A stretch of 64,000 nucleotides of DNA, taken from NCBI GenBank assembly GCA_030272585.1, contig BSYQ01000006.1, positions 5,791,001 through 5,855,000 on the forward strand. The letters are read 5' to 3'. The notes under the pieces are model-generated. The model ran no database searches and was not told where the DNA came from. It saw only the letters and a list, made by a program, of their open reading frames with translations. Below, one piece after another: positions 23,565-36,457 of the stretch. The DNA is from Bryopsis sp. KO-2023. Taxonomy: Eukaryota > Chlorophyta > Ulvophyceae > Bryopsidales > Bryopsidaceae. Position numbers and translations under genes: made by a program. The first letter of the stretch is position 1, and the number at the start of each line of letters is the position of its first letter.

Positions 23565-26118
23565 CTGCCATCACAGCCATCACCGTCTGAGGTGTTGGAG
23601 AAGGAGTGCCACCTACCAGAAACAACCGTCTGCACTCACTCTTTCTCACTCTTCACTCCCCTCTTCACACTTGCCACAAATCAGCACTTTTCCAACAGGA
23701 GAGAAAAACAAATGCCCGAATTTTCGTATTTTCTCCTGATGTATTTAGCATCTAGAGTTTCTGCTCACTCGTTTTCAGTTAAAGTTGGAGTGGATTCCAG
23801 TGGATGGAAATTTGTCATTTCTCCATTTTTTTCCATTAAAACTGAGACCCTGGCACCTGTGGGATATCACCCATCACCCTAAAAAAATGATGAACCGACA
23901 GATTTTCCCCAGTATCTCACCCGCTTTTTCCTTCTATTTTTGTTAGTAATTGACCCGAATCCCGACTTCATCTCTAGCTTATGAAAGGAGGTCCATAAAA
24001 TCTCTACTGTAAACTAATGCAACAGTTGTCACCCAGCAACTGGCTCTGCGGACATGATTTCTGCCACCAACCCAGTCACTCTACAGAGATGTCCGTTTTG
24101 CCCGTTTAGATGTTGCATTATCAGAGATGACTGATATAATTATGGCAACCCAACTTGGATTTTTTCGCTGTGCGTCTGTGCTTCGACTCACCCAATTCCC
24201 TTCTTCGCTCGGAACCCCTTGACTGGCGAACTCCACGAACGGAACTCTGCGAAAACCAAAGCCACCACCCCGTCAGTTTTCGACGCGAGCATCCCGCGCG
24301 AGTCGGACAAATCCGAGCCATTTCTCGGTGGAATATTCAACAGGCACGTATATTCGACAGCGGCTGCGCAAGAGCATTGTCTTACTTTCGTTGGTACAAG
24401 GAGAATGGTACCCTTCCGCCTATCGCAGCGCCTTGGGACATACCAACGAAAGCTCCAGTGGAACTCCATAGCGACGGGTTCATCTGGGCTTCCTTGTTCA
24501 CCCCACGCCGAACAGCGTCACGCTGACAGTTTTCCTCCTTGGACACCACGGTCTGCCACGAGTATCAAACCTCAGCAGGACCCTTTCTTTCTTCTTTTGA
24601 CAAGCCCCCCCAGCGCGCGAAACGAATCCCATGCAACGCCACTGCCGTAAGGGGGGGGGAGGGAGATAACCAACCGATCCCTGCTCCAAAAAAAAAAAAA
24701 GCACAACCCCGTCAGTGAAGATCCGACAGGGAGAAGCCCTTTTCTTCTCGCGGAGCTACGCTGGTTTTTCCTTTTTCTTTTACTGAGTAGTGAGACAGAT
24801 AGTTCGACGAGCCGTCAAAAATGACGCCGACTCACAGAAACTCGAATCTTTGAACGACGTCTCTCTCTCCCCTCTCTCATCACTCCTGGGTCCGTTTCGT
24901 TTATCGAGAATTTATGCGACGCAACACGCGCCCCCACCGCTGACGGACGCACGTCGCCACAGTTACACGAGAAGCGCACGGTGCGCGCCAGCGGATGACG
25001 CTCACGTTGGTTAACTTTCTGGTATTTTTTAAGAACGTCCCCGAAATGGTCGACCGACGTTGTGTTTTTTTTCTTCTGACTCGAACCTTGTTCGTTGAAG
25101 CTCCTCGCAAGCGATACCTTTCTTCAGCAACAATATCTCGAGACGTTCTGCAGGGACAGCGGCCCTCTTCCTGCAGCACCATCGCGTAGACAGAAACTCT
25201 CTGCACACTCTGGGCAAAATCTTCGAGATGCTGGGAGATTCACTCCCTGACGAGGGAACGAATCCCTGGCCGACCTAGTCCGTCAGACGCGCAACCACAC
25301 ACGACATGAATTTCAACAGACGCTCAATTTCCCACCATCGAAAAACTTTGGTTGGTTGGCGTTACGACCCGCTCCACAGAAAGAAAGTACCACCAGCAAG
25401 CAAGCGACCGTTTTTTGCTGCAGTGTTGGTTTGGCGATAAGACACTGGGACGAGGCGATTGCTATCTTGGAAAGGGGTTGAAAAATTGAGCGCGGTGTCG
25501 AGCGTTAGGCTTTGCTGTGCGTTGTCTGCGGCGGATCAGCGCGCGACAGGGAAAAGGGGGGAAGATTGTCGTTTTTTCTCCTTGGAGTTCCGTTATTGGA
25601 GAGTGTTTTGGTCATCGAACCATAGAGAAGATGCAGAAGCCCTTGCCGAAGCCCAACAAAAAAACTTTTCTTCATTTGGGTTGGAATCCAGGTATGTCTG
25701 ACATACGTCTACCGTTACTAAAAGGGTAACTCCCACAAACTTGGAGAACGAAAATCCTGAACTCATCAGACAGTGGATCGAAGTGGGCAGTCTCGTTGGT
25801 GGCCTTGATCGCGCGCCATCCTGAAAGCTTTCCAAAAGAGAAGAGTTGCTGGGGGGTGTTCGATTTCCCACCGCCCGCACTCTGACATTCAGATTCGATA
25901 TCCATCGCGGGCGGGTGGGCGAAGCTTGAACAGATCCACAACCGAGGTTCCACAACCGAGGTGCATTTCCACTGCAAGCAAATGGTTAGGAGGTGGCTTT
26001 GCAGCATCTCCTTTCCATCGAGTGGGTTTTCTGTGCGTGAGCGTCGACGCGTTGAAAAAAGTGCGTCAGGAGCTAGTTCTCTTCCTTTTTGTAGGGATTT
26101 GCGAGAAACGAAATCGAT
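23565..26118. other. Region holding unresolved upstream exons of the TPR gene and the SANT gene promoter
   Basis: The minus strand has good donor sites at about 24,188 (GTGAGT) and 24,415 (GTAAGA), following open, CpG-rich sequence at 24,190-24,540. One minus frame there encodes a Gly/Ala/Ser-rich stretch starting MNPSLWSS. Further open frames lie at 24,901-25,217 and 25,672-26,175. These probably include 5' exons of the TPR gene or a separate small gene, but no chain could be confirmed. A 14-base direct repeat (CACAACCGAGG) lies near 25,936-25,963. Confidence 0.35.
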
Positions 26119-28451
26119 ATGACGGGTACCAGGCGCTCCAAGCGTCGAGTGAAACGCACGTTGATCGACGTCCACAGCGAGGAGCCGCTACAAGAAGATG
26201 AGGAGCTCGAGAACGAGTTCGAAAGAGAAGTGGGTGAAACCCGAAGTTACCGTGTCGTGTTGAATATCGCTCGGGGGGTTCGACTTGTATCGGAAAAGCG
26301 AATGACGACTTTTTATATCAATCGAAGATGATGCTCCAGCGACTCCGATTAAACTTCAATTTTCTAGCAATTCTGCCTTCAACGGACACCGCGTTGAATT
26401 GCAGAGAGAAGAATTTAACTGAAGCCCAGCATCCAAAACATATAAAAAAATATCGCTTGTCATCATCATCCAAGCTTTCCACCTGTCCATTCCAACACCA
26501 ATGCAAATTCAGAAGAATCGGTCCAATCCTCTTTCAGGCATCGATACACAGATTCTGGCAGGAGGGTTTTTTTTTGCATTGAACCTGATTTTCTTCTCCT
26601 ATTTTTTTCTTTTGCTTCTGTAGAGGGCTGAAAGAATTCGACGAAATGAAGCTATTATGGAGAAGTTGGGGGTTCAAAACGCTGCCAAGCGACTAGGGAA
26701 CAGGATGGATGCAGATTTGAAAATACGGAGCCCAGCGAAACGAAAAGCTCCAACGAAAGCTTCGAAACAAGTAATTGTTTTTCTTCTGTTTCTTTTTTTC
26801 TTTGCTTTTTGGATTCCTCTTGTGCATTGTCAACAGACAGCTGAACAGTAAATCAGGGGGGGTATTGCAGGATGTCGATTCTCCTGTCATGATGGCTACA
26901 AGGCGATCCGCCAGAATCAAAGGGGTGCCTGCGAAAATCCAAGCCTTGCTGGAATTGGAAGATCCCAGCGACAAAGAGGAAACTGTGCCAAAAAAGAAAA
27001 ACAAAGGAGGTGAGACAATGCCAAAAAAAAAAAGAAGGAAAACAGCGCACTTTCCTTGGGTGGCTTTTTTTTTAACTTTTCGTGCAAAATGGCATCCCGA
27101 CACCGGAATATAACCCAGCATACATAATTGCTTGGATGATTAAAAATCTGGGGGAAAAACTGATTGAGGCAAGGATACTCGACATGGTCTGGGGAACAGC
27201 ACAATTCCGGAGGAAAAAAAGGAGTACAGTTTCAATTTCAGCCCTTTTCTTTTATAGATAGGAGTCCGCAGTTGGTTCGTTTCTTTCGTTAATCATCCCA
27301 CCTGACTGTTTTTTTTTCTAATTTTTTGGATATTGCACAGAGGATCATGGGAGTGCGATGTTTCAGGAAGACTACTTCAAATTTATTGGGGAAGAGGTGG
27401 AGCCGGTGTTGGTATCTGATGCTCACTTCAAGGGGTACAGTTTCCTTCCCAATCCATCCCGGATTTTATAGAATTTTAATCTGGTTTGGACAATGCTTCT
27501 TTGTTTGGAAAGGACGTTTTGAAGCCCAGTGTGGTAAATCATTCTTGATGCTTTATTTTGTGTCGAAAAAAAAAGATTTCAATTGAATGCAGGTGGGTGA
27601 ATCCTGAAATATGCGAACGATACGACATAGAACAAAATGCGGACCTGGCTTGGGAAAAGAATGGAGGCGGAAAATGGACCAGAAAAATCGACAAAAACGG
27701 TAACGAAGCAACACACATTGAAAACAATTATGCTTCTTTTCTCCCTCATCAAACAGGGCATCTTTTCTTCTGTGTCCTACCAGGATCCCTCACTAAGGTA
27801 AAAGTCCCTTGAAAAAGTAAAAATAAAAAATCCAAGAGATTGGAATGAAAAAAATCCCAAAATTATTGTCTTGATGTTTTCGACAGAGATTCCGTCAAAT
27901 TTGAAGGCTAAAGGCTGGAGCGATGCTCGAGCGTACGCTTCCACGATGTTGAAAAAAAATCCAAATTCCTATTTTTATCGACATGTGGCACCCCATCAAA
28001 AACAGGTGCTTCCAACCTTTTTTTTTCTTTTTTTTCTTCGTTCGACATTTTTTTTTCACAACGGGATTTAACTCCAAGAGCACATGTTGGAACTCCAACT
28101 CTTACGGAAAAATGCCCTGCAGTCTATGGCTCTTTCTAGCAATTATATTTCCTAATATATATAGATAGATAGATATATATCTTATACATATCTTGTTTCT
28201 CTTTTTTGCTTGAATGGATTCAGGCACATGGTGAATGGACTCAAGAAGAGCATGATGCTTTCCTGGACACTGCAAAAAAATTCGGCGTGGGGGATAAATG
28301 GGGTTTGTTCGCTTCGTACATACCCAACCGAGTGGGATATCAATGTTCTGCGTACTATAGGGATGTCATTATCGCCCAAGGCCTAATATTCGACCAGAGG
28401 TTCAAAATCACCCAATCAGGAAAAGCACATTTTGTGAAGAAGAGTACTTGA
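26119..28451 (+). CDS. SANT/Myb-like domain protein, probable chromatin or transcription factor
   Basis: Eight exons join in phase: 26119-26229, 26624-26770, 26871-27009, 27341-27434, 27593-27699, 27757-27797, 27889-28005 and 28224-28451, giving 327 residues. The N-terminal half is very basic, with Lys/Arg clusters that look like nuclear targeting signals, broken by an acidic patch. The C-terminal 110 residues hold the best-conserved part: KNPNSYFYRHVAPHQKQ, then GEWTQEEHDAFLD and WGLFASYIPNRVGYQCSAYYR. That is a SANT/Myb-like helix-turn-helix with the usual spaced aromatics, preceded by a conserved Tyr/Phe-rich lead-in. A role in DNA or histone binding is inferred from the domain. A long G-run follows the stop at about 28,487. 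Confidence 0.78.
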
Positions 28452-29438
28452 TGTTTTCTTTTTTGTTTTTTTTTGTTTTTTTTTGGGGGGGGGGGAGGGG
28501 AATTGTGGGAAATAGAGCTTTTGGTGAAGAATGAGTGAGCGGAAAAGAGTGAAGAAACTGGAAAGAAAATTGAACAAGTGATAAAGCGAAAGAACTGGAA
28601 GTTAGCAGGATAGGGGTGGGTGGGATGTACGATTTTATGGCGAGAAAAAAAACCAAAAAAACATCACAAGATTAGGTTGAGTCTAGAAGATTAATTTTTC
28701 TTCTTTTTTTCAAAGGGTAATTGCAGGGGGCGTAATGACTGAGAATCGATTGTCTGGAGTACAGCATAGGTCTCTTCCTTCTGAAAAGAAAAAAAGAGCG
28801 CAATTCGAGGATTAGTTTTTTGGAGCGAGTGCTTGTTGATCCTTCCAAGAAATTGACACCGTTTCTGTTATGATGATTTGCAAACCTTCCACCTCCAGGA
28901 CTTTTCATGGCAAAATCACCAAGCCAAACCTTCAATATCATGACCAGTATTTTTTGCCGCCAACTTCCGTTGCTGTGGGGTCCTCATTATCAAAGTCCGT
29001 CATACATTTCCGGAAGTGCTCCTGCCTTGAAACGCCTTCAGCTCGCGTCAAGCATTCAGTTGGGAAGAAATTACGCACGCCTTTCGATTGATCCAATGTA
29101 CTACACCCATAACAACGCGACGTTGTGCAGCCTTTTTCTCTGGATTTGGTGGTGTGGCAGTCCCAGACAGAATAAAGCTTGCCCTTCTTTCGCTTTCTCG
29201 ACCTTTTCCTGGACACGTTGAACCGAAAGCACCCCTCCAGCGGGCTCCTCCTCCTTTCACACTTTTTTCGCCGTCTTTTTTGTCAGCCACCCTCCCCGAA
29301 AAATCACTACACCTGAAAAAACCCTTGACTCAGAATTTTCACACCAAATCAAATCCAAATCTTCTGTTCTGTTTTTTTTTTTTTTCTTGTCTGGGGGACT
29401 GTTGCATTTCCTGTCCCCCCCAAAAAAGGAAAAATACC
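28452..29438. other. Intergenic region with a possible small minus-strand exon
   Basis: The first 200 bases are purine-rich on the plus strand, as after other plus genes. On the minus strand, about 29,020-28,938 reads E-H-F-R-K-C-M-T-D-F-D-N-E-D-P and ends GGKKYWS before a stop, after a GGCAG acceptor. It looks like the last exon of a small protein. A possible preceding exon (29,290-29,110) has no ATG, so I do not call a gene. Confidence 0.3.
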
Positions 29439-30910
29439 ATGACTTCATCGACGCCTTCTGTTCGCCACTTGGGTCGCGCAAATTTACAGGATATTAAGCC
29501 ATGCAAATTGTGTTGTTTCAAACACAGTCGATTGTCTGCGGGGGGCCCTGCGACTGCGTCCAGAAGGAGGTTCGTTCCGCAGTCATATCTCAACGTTGCT
29601 GATTGGCTGGGAGGAAAAAAGGAAGACACTGGTGAGCGCATTCACGGGTTGCCAGCTGCAACACGCTCTAGGGGGGGATTGAAAACTACCCATTCCAAAA
29701 AATGCCTTTGAAAAAAAAAAAAAAGTGTGACAAAGGGAAAGAAAATCTGAAAGAACAGGCTGATTTTTGATGCTAAGCAAGGATTGACATTGGCGGAATC
29801 GGGGCTGCGATTCTCTCTCAAATCCTTGGTAGAGTGGTTTCTCTTTCGAGTTTTTTTTTTTTTTAAACCCTTTTCAGTATGATATTTACTATTCGTTTGA
29901 TACATGAAGTCAAGTCAAGCTATTTCAGTATGATAGAGAATAACAACATATCTATATATACGAATACATATAATGTACAGTGGACGCAAATGAGCAGCCC
30001 AAAGGCCTGCCAAGGAGCAAGGGAGATTCAGTCATAAAGTTTTTGTTTCATTTGGTAGTTTGAACTCCCTGGACTGATGAATGTTTTTTGTGTTGCTATT
30101 AATGCTGTTGGTGTAGAGGGGCTGTGTCCAGCAAAGCAGCTATGGGAGGCCAAAGTCGAAGATGGAAATCTGAGCATTCCTCCTTTATCGAAAACAGATC
30201 AAGGGTTTACTGAAGATGGGGTGGAATTCGTGGAAGGCCATCAAGAGATCAACGTCGATGAATTAAACGACTTGTTTGAAAAGGTACAGTCATACAAATG
30301 TTTTTGTACATCTCCATGCATGTGCTCCGGGTATTCTTTGATTTTTTTAATTCAATTCAAACTTTTTTTTAATTTAATTTCCTTGTATTCTATCAAGCCT
30401 TTTTTTGGGAGGGGGGGGCTAAATTATATATACAATTGTAAGGTATTCTTTGTAACATAATATAATATGAAGTCTATCGAGAGCTGATCAGTTGCATAAT
30501 TTGACCAGGTGGGATTCCCTCGACGAGACCCTGCTAAATTATGCACCGCCATGGAAAACACCCACTGCGTCTTCTGGATACGATCGACAAAAACCACCAG
30601 ATGGGCGAAAGCTGGCCAATTGCTGGGTTTCGCCAGAGCAATGAGCGACGGGGTCATTTCGGCCTCCATTTGGGATGTCGCAGTTTTGCCAGCTTGGCAG
30701 CGATCGGGGCTGGGCAGGGGACTGATGGAAAGAGTGCTGGTCAAATTGAGGAAGGATAACATTAGTAATATTTCGCTCTATGCCGAACCGGATGTGGTGG
30801 GTTTGTACGAGCGTCTGGGATTTATCAAGGAGCCGGAAGGTATCAGAGGAATGGCTTTCCAAAGAAAGAGCAAAATTGGGATGAAGGTTGCCATGAATCA
30901 AAACTCTTGA
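29439..30910 (+). CDS. Plastid-type GNAT N-acetyltransferase
   Basis: GCN5-related acetyltransferase resembling the plant chloroplast GNAT1/2 (NSI/SNAT) group, which acetylate protein N-termini and lysines and also arylalkylamines such as serotonin. Three exons join in phase: 29439-29631, 30117-30283 and 30509-30910, giving 253 residues. The first 60 residues are basic and Ser/Arg-rich with no acidic residues early on, as expected of a plastid transit peptide (inference). The segment ELNDLF...VGFPRRDP spans the exon 2/3 junction and is the hallmark of the plant group. The acetyl-CoA loop is Q-R-S-G-L-G-R at about 184-190, followed by NISLYAEPDVVGLYERLGF, the typical C-terminal half. No catalytic change is evident. 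Substrate preference, protein or serotonin, cannot be decided from sequence. Confidence 0.88.
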
Positions 30911-32434
30911 CCCAGAGGAAAGCTGCAGATTTGCTCCTGTATGTGTGTGTGTGTGTGTGTGTGTGCTGTTTTTCCCCATAGCCAGGGCAGATTCCTTTTA
31001 ACAAACTAGGTATTTGACGTTTGTGTGTGTTGTGGGGGATATATTAAGCCAGTTTGATCTAAGGACGTGTGGTATATGGGGAGGGGGGAGGAGAATGTGA
31101 AAGAGTGATATGGGGTCAACAGATGGGAACTAGGTGTCGGATGAAAGAAACGAGGTTTGATCAAAATTCGATTGAAACGGGTCAGGGAGTTGCTGGTTGA
31201 AAGGAAAAGAAAAAAAAAAGAAAGAAAAAAACAACAAAAAAATGTTCAGCAGGCATTGTACAGTGTTTTGAAATATGGTGTCGGGGTGAGTGAACTCTTG
31301 TAATTGAATTTGCCCCTTTTCCAAGGAAATCATACTTTGTTTATTTATTTGTAAATCTCGTGGGAGAGATGTTCTGATGTTTTCTCCTTTTGGAACGCGA
31401 GTCTCCTGAATTCGGTGTTTTGAAGGATCTGCTCACACTTATTTCACACTCCCCACACATTTCGCAGGGTATTTGTATCCACTGTTCAAAATCTTGCTCT
31501 TTAGACATCAGAATAGGGCTTCTTTCCTTCCCCACCAGTGTTAGGCTGGCACCAGGGTTTGATCGACTGTACACGCTCATTTCTTTCTTTTCACATGAGC
31601 TGACTTTTGAGCAAATGAGGCAGTTTCATTCGAAGGGACTGAAGCTGCAAAATGTTCTTTCAGGATATTCAGTTCTGATTGCAAAAGTAATCCTTTTCTT
31701 TTGTCTGCCCTCCTGTCCATAACTCTGCTGGAAGGTTCATGCTCAATCCAATAGATTTGTTCCCCAAATCAAAACTTTCACATTTCACTCTGTTTCAAAA
31801 AGCATCAGGGACTGGTCAGAAATCGTCCTACCAAGATGCTTACAAGAAACCAAAAAAAATTGAAAAGGAAAAGACCGGTTAAAAGATAACAAGAAACAGC
31901 CCCTTCTTTTCCTTGGACACACTTTCCAGCATCTCGCAGTACCCTACCCTATCCCACCACCCCAAAACCTCACTTGAAACATTATTATTTTTCATGACCC
32001 CAAACAGTGGCTCTTAGAAAACCAGAGGAATAAAAACCAAACCTCCAAAAAACACCGACAGAATCAAAACCCCCATAAGTAATCCACACGAGGAAATCCC
32101 GGTCAAAATTCCTTTCAATGGAGCATATCGACAGTTCGTGGAAAGAAGCCACTAACCTCCATTCTTTGTCACTTCCTTGCCACTTCTGGGGCCAATATAT
32201 TCATTTTCAAGCTTTTCCCTGAACAAATTCCCATTTCAATACACTCCACCATGGTAATCAAAGCCTGGGGGTAGAGAAAAGCCCCAGTAAAACTTGAGTC
32301 ACCCACCTTCTTTCCCCCAGCTCTTGTTTCATGCAGCTTCCTGAAATCTCAGAAATTCCCCCCCACAACTGGGAACTCTTTCAGCCCTTTACTCGTCAGG
32401 GAAAACACACCCTCCGAGTCGAAACTCAAGACTC
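30911..32434. other. Intergenic region between convergent genes
   Basis: A (TG)n microsatellite lies at 30,942-30,965, followed by G-rich purine sequence (31,075-31,110) behind the GNAT gene. From about 31,900 the plus strand becomes C-rich toward the end of the minus-strand beta-COP gene. No supported gene. A minus frame at 31,580-31,341 with a C-x-x-C-x-x-C cluster is noted but not called. Confidence 0.5.
30942..30965. repeat. (TG)n microsatellite
   Basis: Twelve uninterrupted TG units just downstream of the GNAT stop codon, probably in its 3' untranslated region. Confidence 0.9.
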
Positions 32435-35400
32435 TCAGCCCCCCTTTTGCCTCAGAGTGATCTTGTCCCCTAGCGAAAGCGCAATCCCTTGAGTCTTCGA
32501 TCGAATCCTGATGTACCCCCCCAATTTCCCCTCCGGCTGCTTCTCCACACTCAAATTCACCAGAGCATCCTCTTCGAACACACTCTTTGCATACAGATTT
32601 GCTGCAAGATAGCCGCAATCCCCAGCCAAAGCACTGGGCGGTGTCAGACACTTCATGTTGGTGGATTCCACGATGTGATTGAGAAACTCGTTCGCGTCCG
32701 TAATGTTGGTGTTGATCGCAACCTTGTTTTCCCACTCGAATTCCGCCCACATGGCTCGGAATTGAACGTCCTGACAGGTGGCTGGGTTGATATAATCCAT
32801 AATGTCGATGTGAATATCGTTCAGCACCACGAGGTTTCGATCGGAGTAGCCGCCGGACTCGTAAATGATATTTCCAAATATCACTCCAGTTTCGGTGGAG
32901 GAAACCTTGATGTTGGCTCGGATCACCTGGAAGCAAAACGAAAAGGCAAATAAGAAGAACACTTTTATCAAGGTGGCACACTTTCTCGTGTCAAAATTCT
33001 GGCTGAAGTTTGTTTTGAAAAACACAGAGGAGCTGACCCTACCAAATGATACCATATCTCCTGTAAATTTTGTCTAAAGTGCTCCAGCATTGATCATTAT
33101 ATTTTTCCAGCAAGGGATGGGAAAGAAACCGTCCTCCTCCCCCCCTCCATCCAACACACCTTTTGATCGCCAGGAGCGAGTGTGTGATTCTGTGGCCTTT
33201 CCACAAGCTTCAAATCCCCCATGGTCGCCAGCTCCAAACACAAATTTTGCATCACTTCCCTGCCCCGGTTCAACACTGTCACATCCATGACTATGTCGTA
33301 CTGATGCACAGTGACATACGCTTCTGCGTACACCAAATCCGAAAGCCCCGTCAATTGTAGAATCCTGTTCAGCTTTTTGTCCTCCCCGCTGCCATCCCCC
33401 CCAGCAGCCAAGTGAAGGTCTGATCCATCCCCCATGGCTTCACTGATTCCCTTCTTGGATTTCAGTTGAGAAAATTGAATTGTTTCATCGGGTTGGGTGG
33501 CTTGTTGGGCTTCCAAGCTTTTTGCCTCCTTAGCTTCTCGTTCTTGCTTTTCAGAAAGCATCGAAACAAACGCATCCCGACAGCGGTTCTACACAGAAAA
33601 AGGGCCAAACACTAGCTGTCAGTACTAGCTTGGATATAAACCAAAGTGTAAAAATTGGAGGAAAAGAAGCAAATACACAGGGAGATTGTTGTGCATCCTG
33701 GGTTTTGCACTGTCAGTTTGCTGACCTCTTACCAGCCAGATCTTAGCCATTTCGGTTTCAGGGCCAGACAAAACTCTCAAACACAGTGACATTCTGTCCG
33801 AATTATCCGCATCGATGGGGTGAGCGACGATCGCCGATGTTCCTAGCCTCAGCATATTGGCCACCAGAAGCATCGACTCCGCAATAAACTTGTTGACCAC
33901 TTTGGGTGCAGCCCCTCCCCCAGCTCTCAACCTCAGGGCCATCTTGGTCAAAGAAGCCGCACACACGCTTCCCACAAAGAAATCCCCGCTCAGGAGGAGG
34001 GCCCTCACATTCGGCATAGAGTCGGAGAGATCATCAGCCGCCAAAACCGCTTCTGCAACCGATGTTTGGGTTGCGTACGTCCCATCGGCTAAGACGACTG
34101 GACGGCTGGAGGTGGGCAGGACCGAGGCTTCGGTTGAAGATTTTCCAGCAGTTTCATTCTCTTCCCCGTCGTCGCCTTCAGTTGGACTGACCTCTGGGGG
34201 AACGAGAGGCAAAGGGCCGAGAGCTTCTTTGATCACCTTCAAACCGTCGGTGATTTCAGTGGGCGATTGGCTGAACTCCCCGAGAATCCACAATGCACAG
34301 GAGCACACTCGAGACGACCGGATTTGAGTGAAAGACTCCAGAAGCTGTTCCAGAATGGACTCGCGGAGTTTGGGGTTGGTGTGCAGGATTTCCCTGACGA
34401 AGAAAACAACATCCAGAGCCGAAGCTGTGTTGGAGTCCCCGAGAAAGTCCATCAAGATGTGCACCACGCTCGCAGCCACATCCTGGAACCTCATCGCACA
34501 TGTGTGAATGGCTTGCACCAACAGTTGCCGATACTCGCCCCCCTTCTCCATATCCCGGTCCTGCGTTTTCACCAGCTCTTTTTTCAGCAAGCCCACCACT
34601 TCGTTGATGTTTCTGGAGGTGATGAGGTCCAGTGCTATGTCCAGCGTTTTCTTCTTGATGTCTAAATTCGGCGACCCTAGAGCCCTGAGAATGTCCATCA
34701 TCAGCTCCTGCATAACATCCCGGTGCCTTTCCTTCAGCTCCCGAATGCGGTCCAGCACGATCAGCTTCACATTGTTGTCAGTGTGGGTGACCAGGAGCTC
34801 GCAGAAGCAATTGGCTGCGGCCCGAATCGCAGTGGGGGCCTGCGAGAGGGAAACCAAAGCCACCGCTCCTTGATACACCACAGCTGAATGCCTGGACTGG
34901 AGCAGACTGAGGATGAGTTTCAGGTATTTCCCCTTCTCCGTGGGCTTGGATCTGCACACTTTCACTATGAGGTCCAAGAGGGACATTTGCACCAGGTCCC
35001 CCCAGTTGTTGATCTCATCCACGTGTTGCCTGAGAAACTTGACAGCCCGGTCTTGGGCATGCTCAGCCAGCATCATGAACGCGTTCCTGCGCGCAGCGAG
35101 ATCTTGCTCCGTTTCCAACAGCCTCTCGATCGTTTCGGGGGCGTCCTGGAGCAAAAGCTCGCCCTTGGGCATTTTGTATATGGCGGAAATCGCCAAGACC
35201 GCGTTTCTCCTGACGTACGAGTGTCGGTGCTCCAAGTTGGACAAAATCGAGCTGACCAGGGGCTCGATAATCTCCTCCTCCTTTATCCGACACAGAAAAC
35301 GCAGCGTAACCCCACGGATATACTCGTTCGGGTGCTGCAGGTTGTTCCTCAGGTTTTGGCAAATCAAGATCATCTCCGGCAGCAATTTCCCGCCCGAGTC

Positions 35401-35658
35401 CGTTTTCTCAATGATTTCCAGGTAAAGCAGCAACAACCTCTGGATGGTGTGGTCCTCGGACGGAAGAACGTATCGAACGATGGTGATGAACAGCTGGTGG
35501 GGCAACTGCTCTTGGTTCAACAACATCATTATGGCTTTTTTCATCGCCAGCACTTTCGCCGCGGTGTCGTTCCCTTCCAACGCCTCCTTAATTTCGGTAG
35601 CAGACGCTGGCCGGTCGAAGTGCACCAGCATCGGGCAACTTTTCTCCACCATCGCCAT
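32435..35658 (-). CDS. COPB1: Coatomer subunit beta (beta-COP)
   Basis: Core subunit of the COPI coat that buds vesicles for Golgi-to-ER and intra-Golgi transport. Three exons join in phase: 35658-33733, 33588-33160 and 32926-32435, giving 948 residues, the usual beta-COP length. The first 640 residues form the adaptin-like HEAT solenoid, seen in segments such as [35 protein letters not shown] and [17 protein letters not shown] low-complexity linker with Pro, Glu and Ser sits near 505-535. The C-terminal third holds the appendage-type domain with [20 protein letters not shown] and the [10 protein letters not shown] segment. The first exon alone covers two thirds of the gene, an unusually long exon for this locus. 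Upstream lies a divergent pair partner, the small protein at 36,015, 357 bp away. Confidence 0.96.
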
Positions 35659-36014
35659 CCTGAGAGCACCGCCCCTCTACTCCAAGATGTTTTCTCCTTT
35701 TCGTTTGCTTGCTTCCTTCGTTACCCGGGCCGCCCAGAAAGACAGCGACGTCGGTGAAAGCCGCAGCAGCTTTCCCTCAACAGCAGAAAATATTCGGGGG
35801 GGGACAAGTTTGAAAGACCACCACGAATTGCTCGTCCAAACAAGAAAAGCAACGGAAGGACGTCGGTTCTTGCCATATGTGTGACGTTTTCGCTTTGTAA
35901 TCTATCGTTACTAATCGAGATTCTATTTTTGGAAACGACAGAAATCACGTTTTATGAAAATCCCTCCGCCCCAGCTTTACACCCATTCCTGGGAATTCAC
36001 TTCTGGCGGCAGCG
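35659..36014. promoter_or_regulatory. Divergent spacer, likely bidirectional promoter
   Basis: The 356 bases between the beta-COP start (-) and the small plus-strand gene must carry both promoters. No clear motif recognised. Confidence 0.4.
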
Positions 36015-36457
36015 ATGGCGGGGCTGCAAATCTTTCTTTCCAAAAGCTGCCGGATATCTCGAGCATTGGCCTCCATCTGTGCTGCAACTTCCCACTCGTC
36101 GATCGTTGAACAGCACGCTCTCACGGGTGGATCGACATGGCTTCAACCGACGACGGAAAGCCAAGTTCGACGGCTGTGCAGTAGCAACCGGGCGGAGGGA
36201 TCTGCCGAGATGGTACATCCAAATTCTTTGTGAGTCTGCCCTGCCCTACTGACCCTCCCCTGAAAGATCCTGCAAGTTTCTTTGACTTCATTTCCTTCCC
36301 AAAACAACCCTGAAAAACGGAAATTTAAATGTATTCACATCTGCTTACTTTTTTTATTTTCAGACTCTTGGAGGACTTGAGAGTTTTACTTGCTATTGCA
36401 AACTATGGACTTTCTGAGAAAACCATCAACTGGCTGAATGAATTAGACTTCCTCTAA
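36015..36457 (+). CDS. Small protein with likely mitochondrial presequence
   Basis: Two exons join in phase across a short intron, 36015-36229 and 36364-36457, giving 102 residues. I do not recognise the family. The first 35 residues lack acidic residues and contain Arg, Lys, Ser and Ala spaced as in an amphipathic targeting helix (SKSCRISRALASI), so import into mitochondria is a reasonable inference. The C-terminus reads as one Leu-rich helix, LLEDLRVLLAIANYGLSEKT, ending in ELDFL. There is no transmembrane segment or metal motif. The gene is divergent from beta-COP and sits only about 200 bp before the ankyrin-like gene on the same strand. Its second exon cannot be spliced in phase into that gene, so they look separate. 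Confidence 0.5.

Noticed and set aside
29088-29711. 207-codon plus-strand frame
   Set aside because: Only its last part, which holds exon 1 of the GNAT gene in the same frame from 29,439, is real; the rest is upstream open frame with poly-Phe sequence.
31341-31580. Minus-strand frame with a C-x-x-C-x-x-C cluster
   Set aside because: Only a short isolated stretch; no ATG-to-stop model or acceptor that joins it to a gene.
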